The position numbers and the translations under genes are program-made. DNA of 64,000 bases from Hyalangium versicolor (GTDB lineage Bacteria; Myxococcota; Myxococcia; Myxococcales; Myxococcaceae): contig NZ_JAHXBF010000003.1 in NCBI RefSeq assembly GCF_020103695.1, forward strand, positions 372,001 through 436,000, given 5' to 3'. Each line of letters opens with the position of its first letter. Within the stretch, counting starts at the first letter, position 1. Positions 16,259-24,061 of the stretch are shown in pieces. The notes under the pieces were generated by a model. The model had not been told where the DNA came from, ran no database searches, and saw only the letters and a list, made by a program, of their open reading frames with translations.

Positions 16259-18614
16259 GCCTGTGGTGTACCGGTGGGCAGCGCTGCTGCTGGTGGGGGT
16301 GGCCGTGCTCACCAGCGGCTGCGTCACGCGGGTGTCTCCCCAAGTGGGGAGCGGCGCCCAAGGCCCACGCGCCATGTCGGCCTTGCGAGCGACAACTGCC
16401 GGAAGTGCCCAACTCGAGACGCCTTCGGCTTTCGCCTCCACGGGGCCGGGAGAGCAGGAGCGAAGCGCTTCCAGCGCGCCGGACGAGGAGGAGAGGCTGC
16501 ACCGTCGCCGAGGTGCCCGTGGACTGGGCCCAGAGGTGGCCACGGGGAACGCGGAGGAGGCGAGCCCGAGCGAGGTGGCCAGAGGGGGGACAGCTCCACA
16601 AGGCCCGCCCACATGCGGGGGGCAGGCCGTGCCGGAGGGCTGGCCGGACTACTCCACCTGGTGGGAGGGGGAACTGCTCGAGCCCTTCTTCACGTGCACC
16701 TCGCCCGCGGAGTTCCTCGCCTTGCAGGGGCGGGTGGACATGCCCCGGCTGGTGGAGGTGCTCAGTGATTGGAACGCCGTGCTGCTGGGCGCCCTGGGGC
16801 CTGTGCGAGAGGACGCGGCAGTCCTCCTCAACCGCAAGCGCACTGCCTTCCTCCTGCGGGCTACCGAGGAGTATGGGCCGCCCAGGGCCGAGGTGTTTGC
16901 CCTCTTCATCCTCCACTCGGCCCCTGACGACGACTTGAGGGAGATGCTCTTCCTGCTGGCCCAGGACAAGCAGTTGGAGGAGATGCTGCGGCTGCTGCCT
17001 GAGTTGCGCGCGGGGCTGGAGGACAGGGGAGTGAAGCCCTCGGCGCGTGTGGACCGGGACTTCAAGTGGACGGACGTGGGCCGGGGCCTGGCCCGCGCGG
17101 GAAGGGACGGGCTCGCCACCAGCCAGATGGTGAGTGGGGGGAGGGAGAACGCTCTCCTCTCCATCAGGAGCCAATTGCCGCCACCCTACCAGCAAGCACT
17201 GAGTGAGGTGGAGACAGCGCTGGCACGGGAGCACTTCGCGCCAGGTAACGTGGCGCTGGGAAGCTTCGACCACCTCACCTTCGGAGTGCCGCTGGGTTTC
17301 TACGGGCTGCTGGCCGGCACGGGGCATGGGGCGTACTCGCTGTACCAGGGCCAGTACGAGCAGGCCACGCGCGAACTGGCGCCTTCTGTATTGCTGGCAG
17401 CCCTGTATGCGGGGGGCAAGGGGCTGCGAGTGCTCTCCGAGAGCCGAGGTGCACCGGGTATAGGCGTGCCACGACTCGGAGGGCTCGAGGGTTTGGAGGT
17501 GCGGCTGCAAGCCCTCAAGGTCGTGGTGCGCGAGTTGGAGTTGCTGCTGGGGGTGGAGGGGCTGAGGCAGCTTGGCAGCTACATTCGAGCCAGCCGGGAG
17601 GCGGGCCGCTTCGTGGCCGTGGGAGGAGTGGACGCGGCTCTGGCTCTATACGAGGCCCGGGGAAACGTGGCCAAGGCCAGGCCGTTGCTGTCCCAGGCCA
17701 GGCCCGAGAGGGCGCGTGCCCCTGCTGCGAGCGGTGGGGCGGCGAAGAGCTCCAACCCAGCGGCCGCCGTGGCGGACGACACCACACGTCCTGCCTCCAA
17801 CAGGGCCGGTGCCGACAAGGCCCCCGGGGGCGTGGCCTCCTTGGTGGACAAGGAGGTGGGTCTCACCCCCGAGGTGGTGGAAGCCAAACTCGCTGCGGTG
17901 GAGTTGGAGGCCTCGGGCCCGCGTCTATCCAGGGACGTGGCAGTGCTGGAGAGGGAGTTGGCGGACCTCAAGGAGCGCCCACCCCCCGGAACTGAAGGCA
18001 TCCCGCGTTGGAGTGAGTACCTCGCCTACCTCAAGAAGCGCCTGGGGGAGCTTGATCAGGGACAGAATGCCAAGCCGCCTCTGAAGTGGGAGGCCTACGA
18101 GACGATGTGGAGCCGTTTCACCCGGGGGCTCGCCTTCGAGCGCATCATGGTGGAACTGCTGGAGGCAGACGCAGCCCTGCCTCGGGCGCAGCGGCGCTTT
18201 CTCGGGGACTTCATCAAGCCCCGTATCGAGAAATACGTGGGAGTGTCGAAGCCGGGTACCGGCCTGCGCTTCGCGGACGTGCTCATCATCGAAGAGGGTG
18301 AGCTGGGCGGACGGTCACCCCGCGTCGAGACGCTCAGCTTCAAGAGCCGTGATTTGTCTCGATTGGACGGCAAGGCGCTGGTGGCCCAGATGATTGCCGA
18401 TGCGAAGGAAGCCCTGTCGAAATACGGCGAGACGCTGGATATCCGTCGATCCTCCCTCCAGCCCCTCTTGGGCGAGGGCAGCAAGGTGCCGGTTTCAAGA
18501 GTCCGCCTCGTCTACGAAGGGGACGTCCTCAAGCCCAAGGATTTACGAGAATTGAAAGCAGCCGTGAACGCAACCCGTGGAAAGGTTCCGGGAGTGGAGG
18601 TGCTGTTCCAATGA
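16248..18614 (+). CDS. SitA-like lipoprotein toxin with C-terminal nuclease-like domain (cassette 2)
   Basis: 788 residues. The signal peptide ends in the lipobox LTSGC (Cys25), so the protein is a lipoprotein, as required of toxins passed between myxobacterial cells by outer membrane exchange. A low-complexity linker (about 30-130) leads into a helical escort region. A hydrophobic segment (FGVPLGFYGLLAGTGHG, about 345-360) precedes YEQATRELAPSVLLAALYAGGKG. The last 170 residues look like an effector: RGLAFERIMVELLEAD, then RFADVLIIE, then VETLSFKSRDLS. That is an acidic helix, Asp strand and Lys strand order reminiscent of PD-(D/E)XK nucleases, although the usual Glu of ExK is not obvious. 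Overlaps on both sides couple it to its neighbours. Toxin status is inferred from architecture. Confidence 0.62.
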   Translation: MRAEPVVYRWAALLLVGVAVLTSGCVTRVSPQVGSGAQGPRAMSALRATTAGSAQLETPSAFASTGPGEQERSASSAPDEEERLHRRRGARGLGPEVATGNAEEASPSEVARGGTAPQGPPTCGGQAVPEGWPDYSTWWEGELLEPFFTCTSPAEFLALQGRVDMPRLVEVLSDWNAVLLGALGPVREDAAVLLNRKRTAFLLRATEEYGPPRAEVFALFILHSAPDDDLREMLFLLAQDKQLEEMLRLLPELRAGLEDRGVKPSARVDRDFKWTDVGRGLARAGRDGLATSQMVSGGRENALLSIRSQLPPPYQQALSEVETALAREHFAPGNVALGSFDHLTFGVPLGFYGLLAGTGHGAYSLYQGQYEQATRELAPSVLLAALYAGGKGLRVLSESRGAPGIGVPRLGGLEGLEVRLQALKVVVRELELLLGVEGLRQLGSYIRASREAGRFVAVGGVDAALALYEARGNVAKARPLLSQARPERARAPAASGGAAKSSNPAAAVADDTTRPASNRAGADKAPGGVASLVDKEVGLTPEVVEAKLAAVELEASGPRLSRDVAVLERELADLKERPPPGTEGIPRWSEYLAYLKKRLGELDQGQNAKPPLKWEAYETMWSRFTRGLAFERIMVELLEADAALPRAQRRFLGDFIKPRIEKYVGVSKPGTGLRFADVLIIEEGELGGRSPRVETLSFKSRDLSRLDGKALVAQMIADAKEALSKYGETLDIRRSSLQPLLGEGSKVPVSRVRLVYEGDVLKPKDLRELKAAVNATRGKVPGVEVLFQ

Positions 18615-19951
18615 AGAAATTGAGCGTGCACGATTTGAAGCCTGAGGACCGCCTCCGGCTCACGTTCAAAGGAGTGTTTGACCCCCAGGCGACGCTGGAG
18701 AGCGAGCTGGAGCCTTTCTTCCAGGCGCTCGAGGAGTACTCTGATGAGTGGATGCCGGACGTCGTTGAAGGCAGGCGACGACGCAAGTACGCCCGCGCCG
18801 CCATCTGGAAGGGATTGGAAGAGGAGCGCGATGGTAACAGCACAGACCTGGGGCTCTATCGAACGAGTTGGCCCGCGCTGGACATGCACCTCTGGCTTTG
18901 GTTGCCCCCAAAGCCTTCTGAACTGGAACTCATGACGAAAGTACAGCCGCTCTCGTTTTTCGCGGAGGCGGAGCGCTGCCGGAAGTTTGTGGAGATGGTG
19001 CGCGCCTGGGCCTCGCGCTACCCCGTGTCCCATGCAATGGCCCACAGCGTGGCTGATGACCAACTGGCGGGCGCCCCCGACTTCGGTCGTGATGAAGAGA
19101 CCTCGCGAAGGGACGGGTTTGACAAAATCTACGAGGTATTCTGGCTCAACGTCTTCGGCCCGAAGCTGGTGGAGACAGTGGGCCGGGAGCGCATGCTCTC
19201 CACGCCGGCCCACCGGGTGGAGGAGTTGCCCAACGGTTCCATCCTCCTGGTGACATGGCCCACCGCGGCGGACTTCGCCAGCGAGGAGGCACGTGAGGCC
19301 CAGGCCCGCGCCCACGTCCACCTGCGGCCGGACTTGGACTTCGACACCGTGCTGCGCACCCTGCGCGAGCGAAGCGCCACGCTCGCTCCGGTAGAGCCTC
19401 GCTTCCACGCGGACGTGGCGCCGCTCCTCACTCTCGTGGTGGACGACGTCGCCATTCAAGAGCGCCAGCGGAAGATTGCCGAATTCAACGCGTACCGGCC
19501 GCCCGAGCCCGAGGAGTGGCGCCCCGCCGACTCCGTTCTGCCTCCAGACGTGGAGGACTCGGAGCGAGCTCTCCAGCATTACAGCTACCTGGCCGAACTC
19601 CTGGTGGCGCTGCTGCACACGAAGGTGCCCTCCGTGTTCAAGGAGACGCCCGAGTCCCTCACGGACGTGGATTACCAATTCTGGCGTGAGCAATTCCCGA
19701 AAGTCTTCGAGCGGGAGAAAATCGACGCCCATGCGGTGCCCGCCATTGGTGCCTACCTGGGGGAGGTGCTGGTGAGAAACCTGGATGGCAAGTGGATACC
19801 GCGCAAGAAGCTGGAGGAAGCGCAGGTGCTCGTGGGCAATCGCGTCTGGTTGCCCTTCGTCCGGGCCCACCGGTACATGCGCTCCTGCCAGTCACTGCTG
19901 GACTACTCCCTCACCCAGCTGTACCGCGAGGCCGAGCGGCACAGGGGCTAG
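18611..19951 (+). CDS. Immunity protein of cassette 2 (SitI-like)
   Basis: 446 residues, cytoplasmic, with its ATG overlapping the toxin stop as ATGA. It is a full-length paralogue of the protein at 12675-14012. Conserved blocks include DGFDKIYEVFWLNVFGPKLVE, GRERMLSTPAHRVEELPNGS and, near the end, VRAHRYMRSCQSLLDYSL. The size is large for an immunity protein; the C-terminal third looks like a separate conserved domain. It is the last gene of the cassette and is followed 17 bp later by the hairpin-rich boundary repeat, which probably ends transcription before it meets proC from the other side. The name rests on the toxin-immunity gene order, not on a recognised family. Confidence 0.65.
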   Translation: MKKLSVHDLKPEDRLRLTFKGVFDPQATLESELEPFFQALEEYSDEWMPDVVEGRRRRKYARAAIWKGLEEERDGNSTDLGLYRTSWPALDMHLWLWLPPKPSELELMTKVQPLSFFAEAERCRKFVEMVRAWASRYPVSHAMAHSVADDQLAGAPDFGRDEETSRRDGFDKIYEVFWLNVFGPKLVETVGRERMLSTPAHRVEELPNGSILLVTWPTAADFASEEAREAQARAHVHLRPDLDFDTVLRTLRERSATLAPVEPRFHADVAPLLTLVVDDVAIQERQRKIAEFNAYRPPEPEEWRPADSVLPPDVEDSERALQHYSYLAELLVALLHTKVPSVFKETPESLTDVDYQFWREQFPKVFEREKIDAHAVPAIGAYLGEVLVRNLDGKWIPRKKLEEAQVLVGNRVWLPFVRAHRYMRSCQSLLDYSLTQLYREAERHRG

Positions 19952-19968
19952 GGGGCAAGGCGCGCCCA

Positions 19969-20166
19969 GTGCGAACTGGTTCGCAGTGGCGCGAGGCTAC
20001 TTCTGACGCCGTCAGAAGTGGACCTTCGCCACCTCCCGAAAGGTAGGAGGTCCGCCTCAGCGCTCCGACTTCTCCAGGAACTGCTCACCCAGCTCGCGCG
20101 CGCGGCGGGTGGCCGCTTCCACGGCGTTGATGAGCGTGGTCCTCAGCCCTCCCGCCTCCAGGGTGT
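19969..20166 (+). repeat. Cassette-boundary direct repeat, copy 3 (one 49-bp unit and the genuine proC 3' end)
   Basis: The parental copy. It holds a single 49-bp unit (19969-20017) and the spacer hairpin GGACCT/AGGTCC (20020-20053), then enters the real end of proC (stop at 20057-20059). It aligns without gaps with the last 198 bp of copies 1 and 2. Two inverted repeats, TGCGAAC-TG-GTTCGCA at 19970-19985 and a 9-bp stem around GCC at 19999-20019, could act as a two-way terminator between the convergent immunity gene and proC, although neither has a T run. Confidence 0.88.
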
Positions 20167-20911
20167 GCAGGCCCGCGATCGCCGTGCCTCCAGGGCTCGT
20201 GACCTGATCCTTGAGCTGGCCGGGGTGGGCGTTCGTCTCGATGAGCAGCTGGGCACTGCCAAGCACCGTCTGGGCAGCGAGCTTGAGCGCCGTGTAGCGC
20301 GGCAGCCCCACCTTCACCCCGGCGTCCGACAGCGCCTCGATGACCAGGAACACATACGCCGGGCCGCTGCCGGACAGGCCCGTGACGGCATCCAGCAGGT
20401 TCTCGTCCACCACGGTCGTCGTTCCCACGGACTGGAAGATGCGGCTGGCCACCGCCAGATCTTCTTCGCTGGCGTGCTCGCCTCGGGCCAGCGCGCAGGC
20501 CCCCGCGCCCACCAGTGACGGCGTGTTGGGCATGGTGCGGATGATGCGAGCCCCAGCCCCCAGCCGTCGCTCCAGCGCCGCGATCGGCACGCCCGCCGCC
20601 ACCGAGATGATGAGCTTGCGGTGGTCCAATGCCGGAGCCACCTGGACGACCAGCTTGTCCATGGCCTGCGGCTTGACCGAGAGGATGATGATCTCCGCCT
20701 CGCGAGCAGCGGCCACGTTGTCCTGGGTGGTGCGCACGCCATAGGCGCGCTTGAGTTCCTCCAGGCGCTCGGTGCGGCGGCCCGTGGCAATGATGCCCTC
20801 GGGCCGAGCGGTGCCGGCGCGCAGCAGTCCCTTGAGGATGGCCTCGGCCATGTTGCCGGTGCCGAGGAAGGCGATGGTTCGTTCGAGCATTTCGGGGGTT
20901 CCTGAACTCAT
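20057..20911 (-). CDS. proC: Pyrroline-5-carboxylate reductase
   Basis: 284 residues, the normal length for ProC, which reduces pyrroline-5-carboxylate to proline with NAD(P)H in the cytoplasm. The Rossmann loop is IAFLGTGNMAEAILKGL near the N-terminus. IIRTMPNTPSLVGAGACAL is the conserved central motif, and DAVTGLSGSGPAYVFLVIEAL the family signature of the C-terminal dimerisation domain. I chose the ATG at 20911, preceded by a GAAG-rich stretch, over a longer frame reaching 20947 because it starts 4 bp after the stop of the HEAT gene. The last 36 codons also occur twice more to the left, as parts of the cassette-boundary repeats, so the 3' end of this gene seems to be a recombination or insertion point. 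Confidence 0.95.
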   Translation of the reverse strand: MSSGTPEMLERTIAFLGTGNMAEAILKGLLRAGTARPEGIIATGRRTERLEELKRAYGVRTTQDNVAAAREAEIIILSVKPQAMDKLVVQVAPALDHRKLIISVAAGVPIAALERRLGAGARIIRTMPNTPSLVGAGACALARGEHASEEDLAVASRIFQSVGTTTVVDENLLDAVTGLSGSGPAYVFLVIEALSDAGVKVGLPRYTALKLAAQTVLGSAQLLIETNAHPGQLKDQVTSPGGTAIAGLHTLEAGGLRTTLINAVEAATRRARELGEQFLEKSER

Positions 20912-20915
20912 GGCT

Positions 20916-21434
20916 TCACTTCGCCGCTCCCCAGCGCGCCGCGACATTCATCGCGGCGGACTGGATGGCGTAGGGCAGGCGGGGATCGCGAGAGGCCGCT
21001 TCCACGGCAGCCTTGGCGGAGGGCGTGCGCTGGTACAGCAGCCCATCCAGCGCCTGGATCTTCAGTGCATCCGGCAGCCGAGTGCTGCGCACCACGCTGG
21101 TGAGGATCTCCTCCGCACGCGGGTGCTGGAAGAGCGCCACCGCGCGCACGGCGGCCGTCTGGACCCGCGGATTGGGATCCCCCAGCAGCGCCGACAGCGG
21201 CCCCAGGGCCCGGGCATCTCCCAGCAGCGCCAGGTCCTCGATGGCAATGGCGCGGATCTCATCGGGAGCGGGCTCGCTGGTCCACAGGATGGCGCGCAGC
21301 AGCGCCACATCCGGGCTGACCGGGGCCGAGGTGGCCGCAGCGGTGGACTCGGACGGAGCGGGTTCCGCAGCCACACCCTGAGCGAGTGCGGCGGGCGCGG
21401 TCAGCAGAAAGCCGGCGAGCAGCAGATGACGCAT
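20916..21434 (-). CDS. Exported HEAT-repeat protein
   Basis: 172 residues. The signal peptide (MRHLLLAGFLLTAPAALAQG) predicts export to the periplasm. The mature part has an Ala/Pro/Ser-rich start and then three or four HEAT-like helical pairs: EIRAIAIEDLALLGDARAL, PNPRVQTAAVRAVALFQHP and LPYAIQSAAMNVAARWG. HEAT repeats bind proteins; no catalytic motif is present. The stop is 4 bp from the start of proC, so the two genes form an operon, though a functional link between an exported scaffold and proline synthesis is not obvious. Confidence 0.8.
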   Translation of the reverse strand: MRHLLLAGFLLTAPAALAQGVAAEPAPSESTAAATSAPVSPDVALLRAILWTSEPAPDEIRAIAIEDLALLGDARALGPLSALLGDPNPRVQTAAVRAVALFQHPRAEEILTSVVRSTRLPDALKIQALDGLLYQRTPSAKAAVEAASRDPRLPYAIQSAAMNVAARWGAAK

Positions 21435-21593
21435 GGCATCTCTCGGAGGCAGGGGAGGCCCGGTTCTAGCGGAAAACCTCCGGGTTGGGGGATCGCCCGT
21501 GCAGGGTGGCGGCAGTTTTCTTGACGCGATCTCCGATCGTGGGAGTCTGTCGGTGCTACAGGGTTGTGGCGCCTACAGGAGCGAGAAGCAGCC

Positions 21594-22112
21594 ATGAGTT
21601 CGGTGGCAGTGAGCTGGCAGACGCTAGACAACGTCGAGGTCGAGTGCACCCATTGTGGCGTCCGGATGACGCTGCACGAGGGCAGTGGGCGGCGGGTGAA
21701 GTACTTCCGCTGCGGTACCTGCCACCGGTGGGTGTCGAGCACCTACACGGACATCTTCAAGACGGATGCCAAGCTGCGCACGCACCCAGTGAAGGACACG
21801 TCCGCCGAGGACGCGAAGTTCATCGAGGTGAAGGACCGGCTGGAGCGCTGGCTGGCGGCCATCGAGGAGCAGGACCCGTACCACGTGCTGGGCGTGTCGC
21901 CGTTGGATCCGCCGGAAGTGGTGCGCACGCGCTACCGCGAGCTGGCGATGGAGCGGCACCCGGACCGCGGCGGCTCGGTGGAGAAGATGCGCGAGCTCAA
22001 CGAGGCCTACGAGAAGATCCTCCGTCACCGCGAGCGCAAGCGCGAGGAGGCGCTGGCTCAGCGCAAGCTGGTGGAGGACAACGAGGTGTCCCTGCCGGCT
22101 CGCAGCAGGTAG
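21594..22112 (+). CDS. J-domain protein with N-terminal zinc ribbon
   Basis: 172 residues. Two CxxC pairs (C18/C21 and C40/C43) form a zinc-ribbon-like N-terminus, and a J-domain follows: DPYHVLGVSPLDPPEVVRTRYRELA, with the diagnostic HPD at 122-124, which stimulates the ATPase of DnaK-type chaperones. The C-terminal helix is highly charged. It is not a full DnaJ, since the G/F and substrate domains are missing, so it is a specialised co-chaperone. The start ATG at 21594 has AGGAG upstream; the longer frame to 21564 is less likely. Its last 55 bp overlap the convergent SpoIIM-family gene. Confidence 0.86.
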   Translation: MSSVAVSWQTLDNVEVECTHCGVRMTLHEGSGRRVKYFRCGTCHRWVSSTYTDIFKTDAKLRTHPVKDTSAEDAKFIEVKDRLERWLAAIEEQDPYHVLGVSPLDPPEVVRTRYRELAMERHPDRGGSVEKMRELNEAYEKILRHRERKREEALAQRKLVEDNEVSLPARSR

Positions 22113-23038
22113 GTCCAGAACAGCCCCCCCAGCGTCAGGCCCAGCAGGGCCTTGATCGCGGTGGGGAAGAGGCTGCCCGGAGAGATGAAGCCCTCCACCA
22201 GGGCGATGCAGGCCAGGAAGGGCGCGCACCCGAGCACCAGCTTCACGGCGGCCTTCCCACGCAGGGCGAGCGCCTGGCCTCGGGGCAAGTCCCCCGGATC
22301 GATCAGCGTGTGCCCGACAATGAGCCCCGCGCCCCCGGCGATGGTGATGATGGACAGCTCCACCGGGCCGTGAGCGGAGATGAAGTCCAGCAGCTTGAGC
22401 CCCATGCCCTCGCGGGTGCACAGGGCGGCGATGGCGCCGATCTGCACCCCGTTGTTGACGAGGGTGAACACCGTGCCCAGCCCGAAGAGGATGCCCGAGG
22501 CGAAGGCGAAGATGGTGACGGTGAGGTTGTTGGTGGCGATGCCCGAGGCCACCGCGTTGGGCGGCGCCACCGAGAGGATGTCATCCGTCCACATCCGCCG
22601 CTGCGCCACGTGATCTCTCACGCCCTGGGGCACGAGCAGCTCCGCGCCGCGAGGCTCCAGCAGCACCACCAGCGCCCCGAGCAGCAGGCCCAGGATGAAC
22701 AGCGAGGCGCTCACCGCCACGAAGCGCCCCTCCGCGCGCAGGGTGGCGGGGAACTCGCGGCGGAAGAAGTCGCGCACGGCCCGCCAACGCTCGCGTGGGG
22801 GCTGGTAGATGGCGGCATAGCCCTGGCCGCACAGCTGGTTGAGGAAGCGGTAGGCGTCCGTGCCCGGGTAGAACGTCTGCGCGTGCGCCAGGTCCGCGGC
22901 GGCGCGGCGGTAGAGGGTGTCCAGCCTGCGCAGCTCCTCCAGCCGCAGGGTGCCCGCGCGCTGGCGGGACAGCAGCTCCTGCAGCGATTCCCAGTCCGGA
23001 CGCCGCCGGCCGACGAAGGCGGGGAGGGGCTCGGCCAT
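22058..23038 (-). CDS. Stage II sporulation protein M (SpoIIM) family membrane protein
   Basis: 326 residues. A soluble, Arg-rich N-terminal 110 residues with heptad-like helices precede at least five hydrophobic segments: VSASLFILGLLLGALVVLL, then NNLTVTIFAFASGILFGLG, a segment around IITIAGGAGLIVGHTLI, and two near the end. The block GIATNNLTVTIFAFASGI and the segment around HGPVELSIITIAGGAGL are typical of SpoIIM/DUF95 proteins. It follows the RDD gene by one base, and such pairs often occur together with MoxR/DUF58 genes. Its role in non-endospore formers is unclear; it is an inner membrane protein. The 3' end overlaps the J-domain gene on the other strand by 55 bp. Confidence 0.88.
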   Translation of the reverse strand: MAEPLPAFVGRRRPDWESLQELLSRQRAGTLRLEELRRLDTLYRRAAADLAHAQTFYPGTDAYRFLNQLCGQGYAAIYQPPRERWRAVRDFFRREFPATLRAEGRFVAVSASLFILGLLLGALVVLLEPRGAELLVPQGVRDHVAQRRMWTDDILSVAPPNAVASGIATNNLTVTIFAFASGILFGLGTVFTLVNNGVQIGAIAALCTREGMGLKLLDFISAHGPVELSIITIAGGAGLIVGHTLIDPGDLPRGQALALRGKAAVKLVLGCAPFLACIALVEGFISPGSLFPTAIKALLGLTLGGLFWTYLLRAGRDTSLSSTSLR

Positions 23039-23039
23039 G

Positions 23040-23807
23040 TCAGCGCACCGCCTGGGCTCGAGCCCTCAGGAAGGCCTCGGTCGCCTGGGACGAGGCCAGC
23101 ACGGTGGTGCGCTCCTCCTCGCTCAGCCCTCCGAGCCGCTCCACCATGCGGGCTCCCAACTGCTGGCGCGCCTCCGGCTCCAGCCATGGGGCGCGCTCGA
23201 GAAAGGCGAGGATCAACTCCACCTCCTCGGACTCCAGCCGCCCGGAGCCCGTGGGGAGCGCGGTGGGCGGTGCGGCCGTCTGAGCGGTGTACCGGGCCAG
23301 ATCGAAGCGCTCCTCCCGCACCAGGAGCGTCCCGGCCAGCAGATCTCCCAGCCGCCGGTGCTGCCGGGTGAAGAGCATGCTGATGCTGCCCACGGCATAG
23401 AGCACGGGGAGGAAGTCCACGGCGCGCAGCAGGTTGCGCACGGCGCTCTCGTAGACGCCCACGGGCGAGCCGTCCATGCGCACCACGCGGATGCCCAGCA
23501 GCCGCTTTCCCGGCGTCTGCCCATGGAGGAACACTTCGGCGAGCGTCCAATACATCCACTGGGTGGCGAACAGCCCCACCGCCAGCAGCGTCTGGGCAAT
23601 GCCAGACAGCCCCCGAAACACTCCGAGTACGTCTGATACCAGCAGTGAAAAGATGAAATACGCGGTGACCCAGAAGAAGAACAGGAGCGTCGCGTCAACG
23701 AGCCAGGCCAGGCACCGGTAACCAATTCCTGCGACAGGCAGGGTGAGGGAGACCCGCTCGGGGGTGGCGACATCCAGTCCAGGAGAGGAGGCGGAGACCA
23801 TGCGCAC
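23040..23807 (-). CDS. RDD family membrane protein
   Basis: 255 residues. The RDD domain begins with GIGYRCLAWLVDATLLFFFW, which contains the conserved Arg and Asp in the first membrane helix, followed by two more hydrophobic segments and the typical GQTPGKRLLGIRVVRMDG loop. A cytoplasmic tail of about 90 residues follows. RDD proteins are inner-membrane proteins of uncertain transport function. The TGA is one base from the ATG of the SpoIIM gene, so the two are one operon. The gene diverges from fruA; the shared 254-bp region (23808-24061) must hold both promoters. Confidence 0.88.
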   Translation of the reverse strand: MRMVSASSPGLDVATPERVSLTLPVAGIGYRCLAWLVDATLLFFFWVTAYFIFSLLVSDVLGVFRGLSGIAQTLLAVGLFATQWMYWTLAEVFLHGQTPGKRLLGIRVVRMDGSPVGVYESAVRNLLRAVDFLPVLYAVGSISMLFTRQHRRLGDLLAGTLLVREERFDLARYTAQTAAPPTALPTGSGRLESEEVELILAFLERAPWLEPEARQQLGARMVERLGGLSEEERTTVLASSQATEAFLRARAQAVR

Positions 23808-23923
23808 CGCAGCATACGTCGACCGAGACCATTGCCTGGGAGACAGATGGGCAAGTTCCCCTTTGGACAGCGACCACGCCCCAACGTCTGAAACCCCTGG
23901 ACTTTGGGCTTAGACGTGCCCAC

Positions 23924-23952
23924 TTGACACTCCGCCTCGGGGCGGTTCGCTA
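23924..23952 (+). promoter_or_regulatory. Possible sigma-70-type promoter of fruA
   Basis: TTGACA at 23924-23929 is a perfect -35 hexamer, followed after 17 bp by TCGCTA at 23947-23952, a weak -10. It lies about 110 bp before the fruA start, leaving room for the activator sites known for fruA in Myxococcus xanthus (MrpC and others), which I cannot identify by eye. Confidence 0.35.
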
Positions 23953-24061
23953 AGACAGGGCAAATGGTGGTAATTTTCCTGGCAAGCTGGTCGTAACCGA
24001 GGCCAGTGAAGCAGCGGTACAAAAAAACAGGCTGTACGCCATGAGAGCTGGGGGGCTTAAC

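Noticed and set aside
15993..17510. An open frame of 505 codons on the minus strand
   Set aside because: It is antisense to the barrel-like and toxin genes and rich in His, Arg and Pro, with no motif and no ribosome binding site.
20166..20911. proC as a damaged gene because its end is repeated
   Set aside because: The copy at 20057-20911 is full length with all family motifs; the two other copies hold only the last 36 codons.
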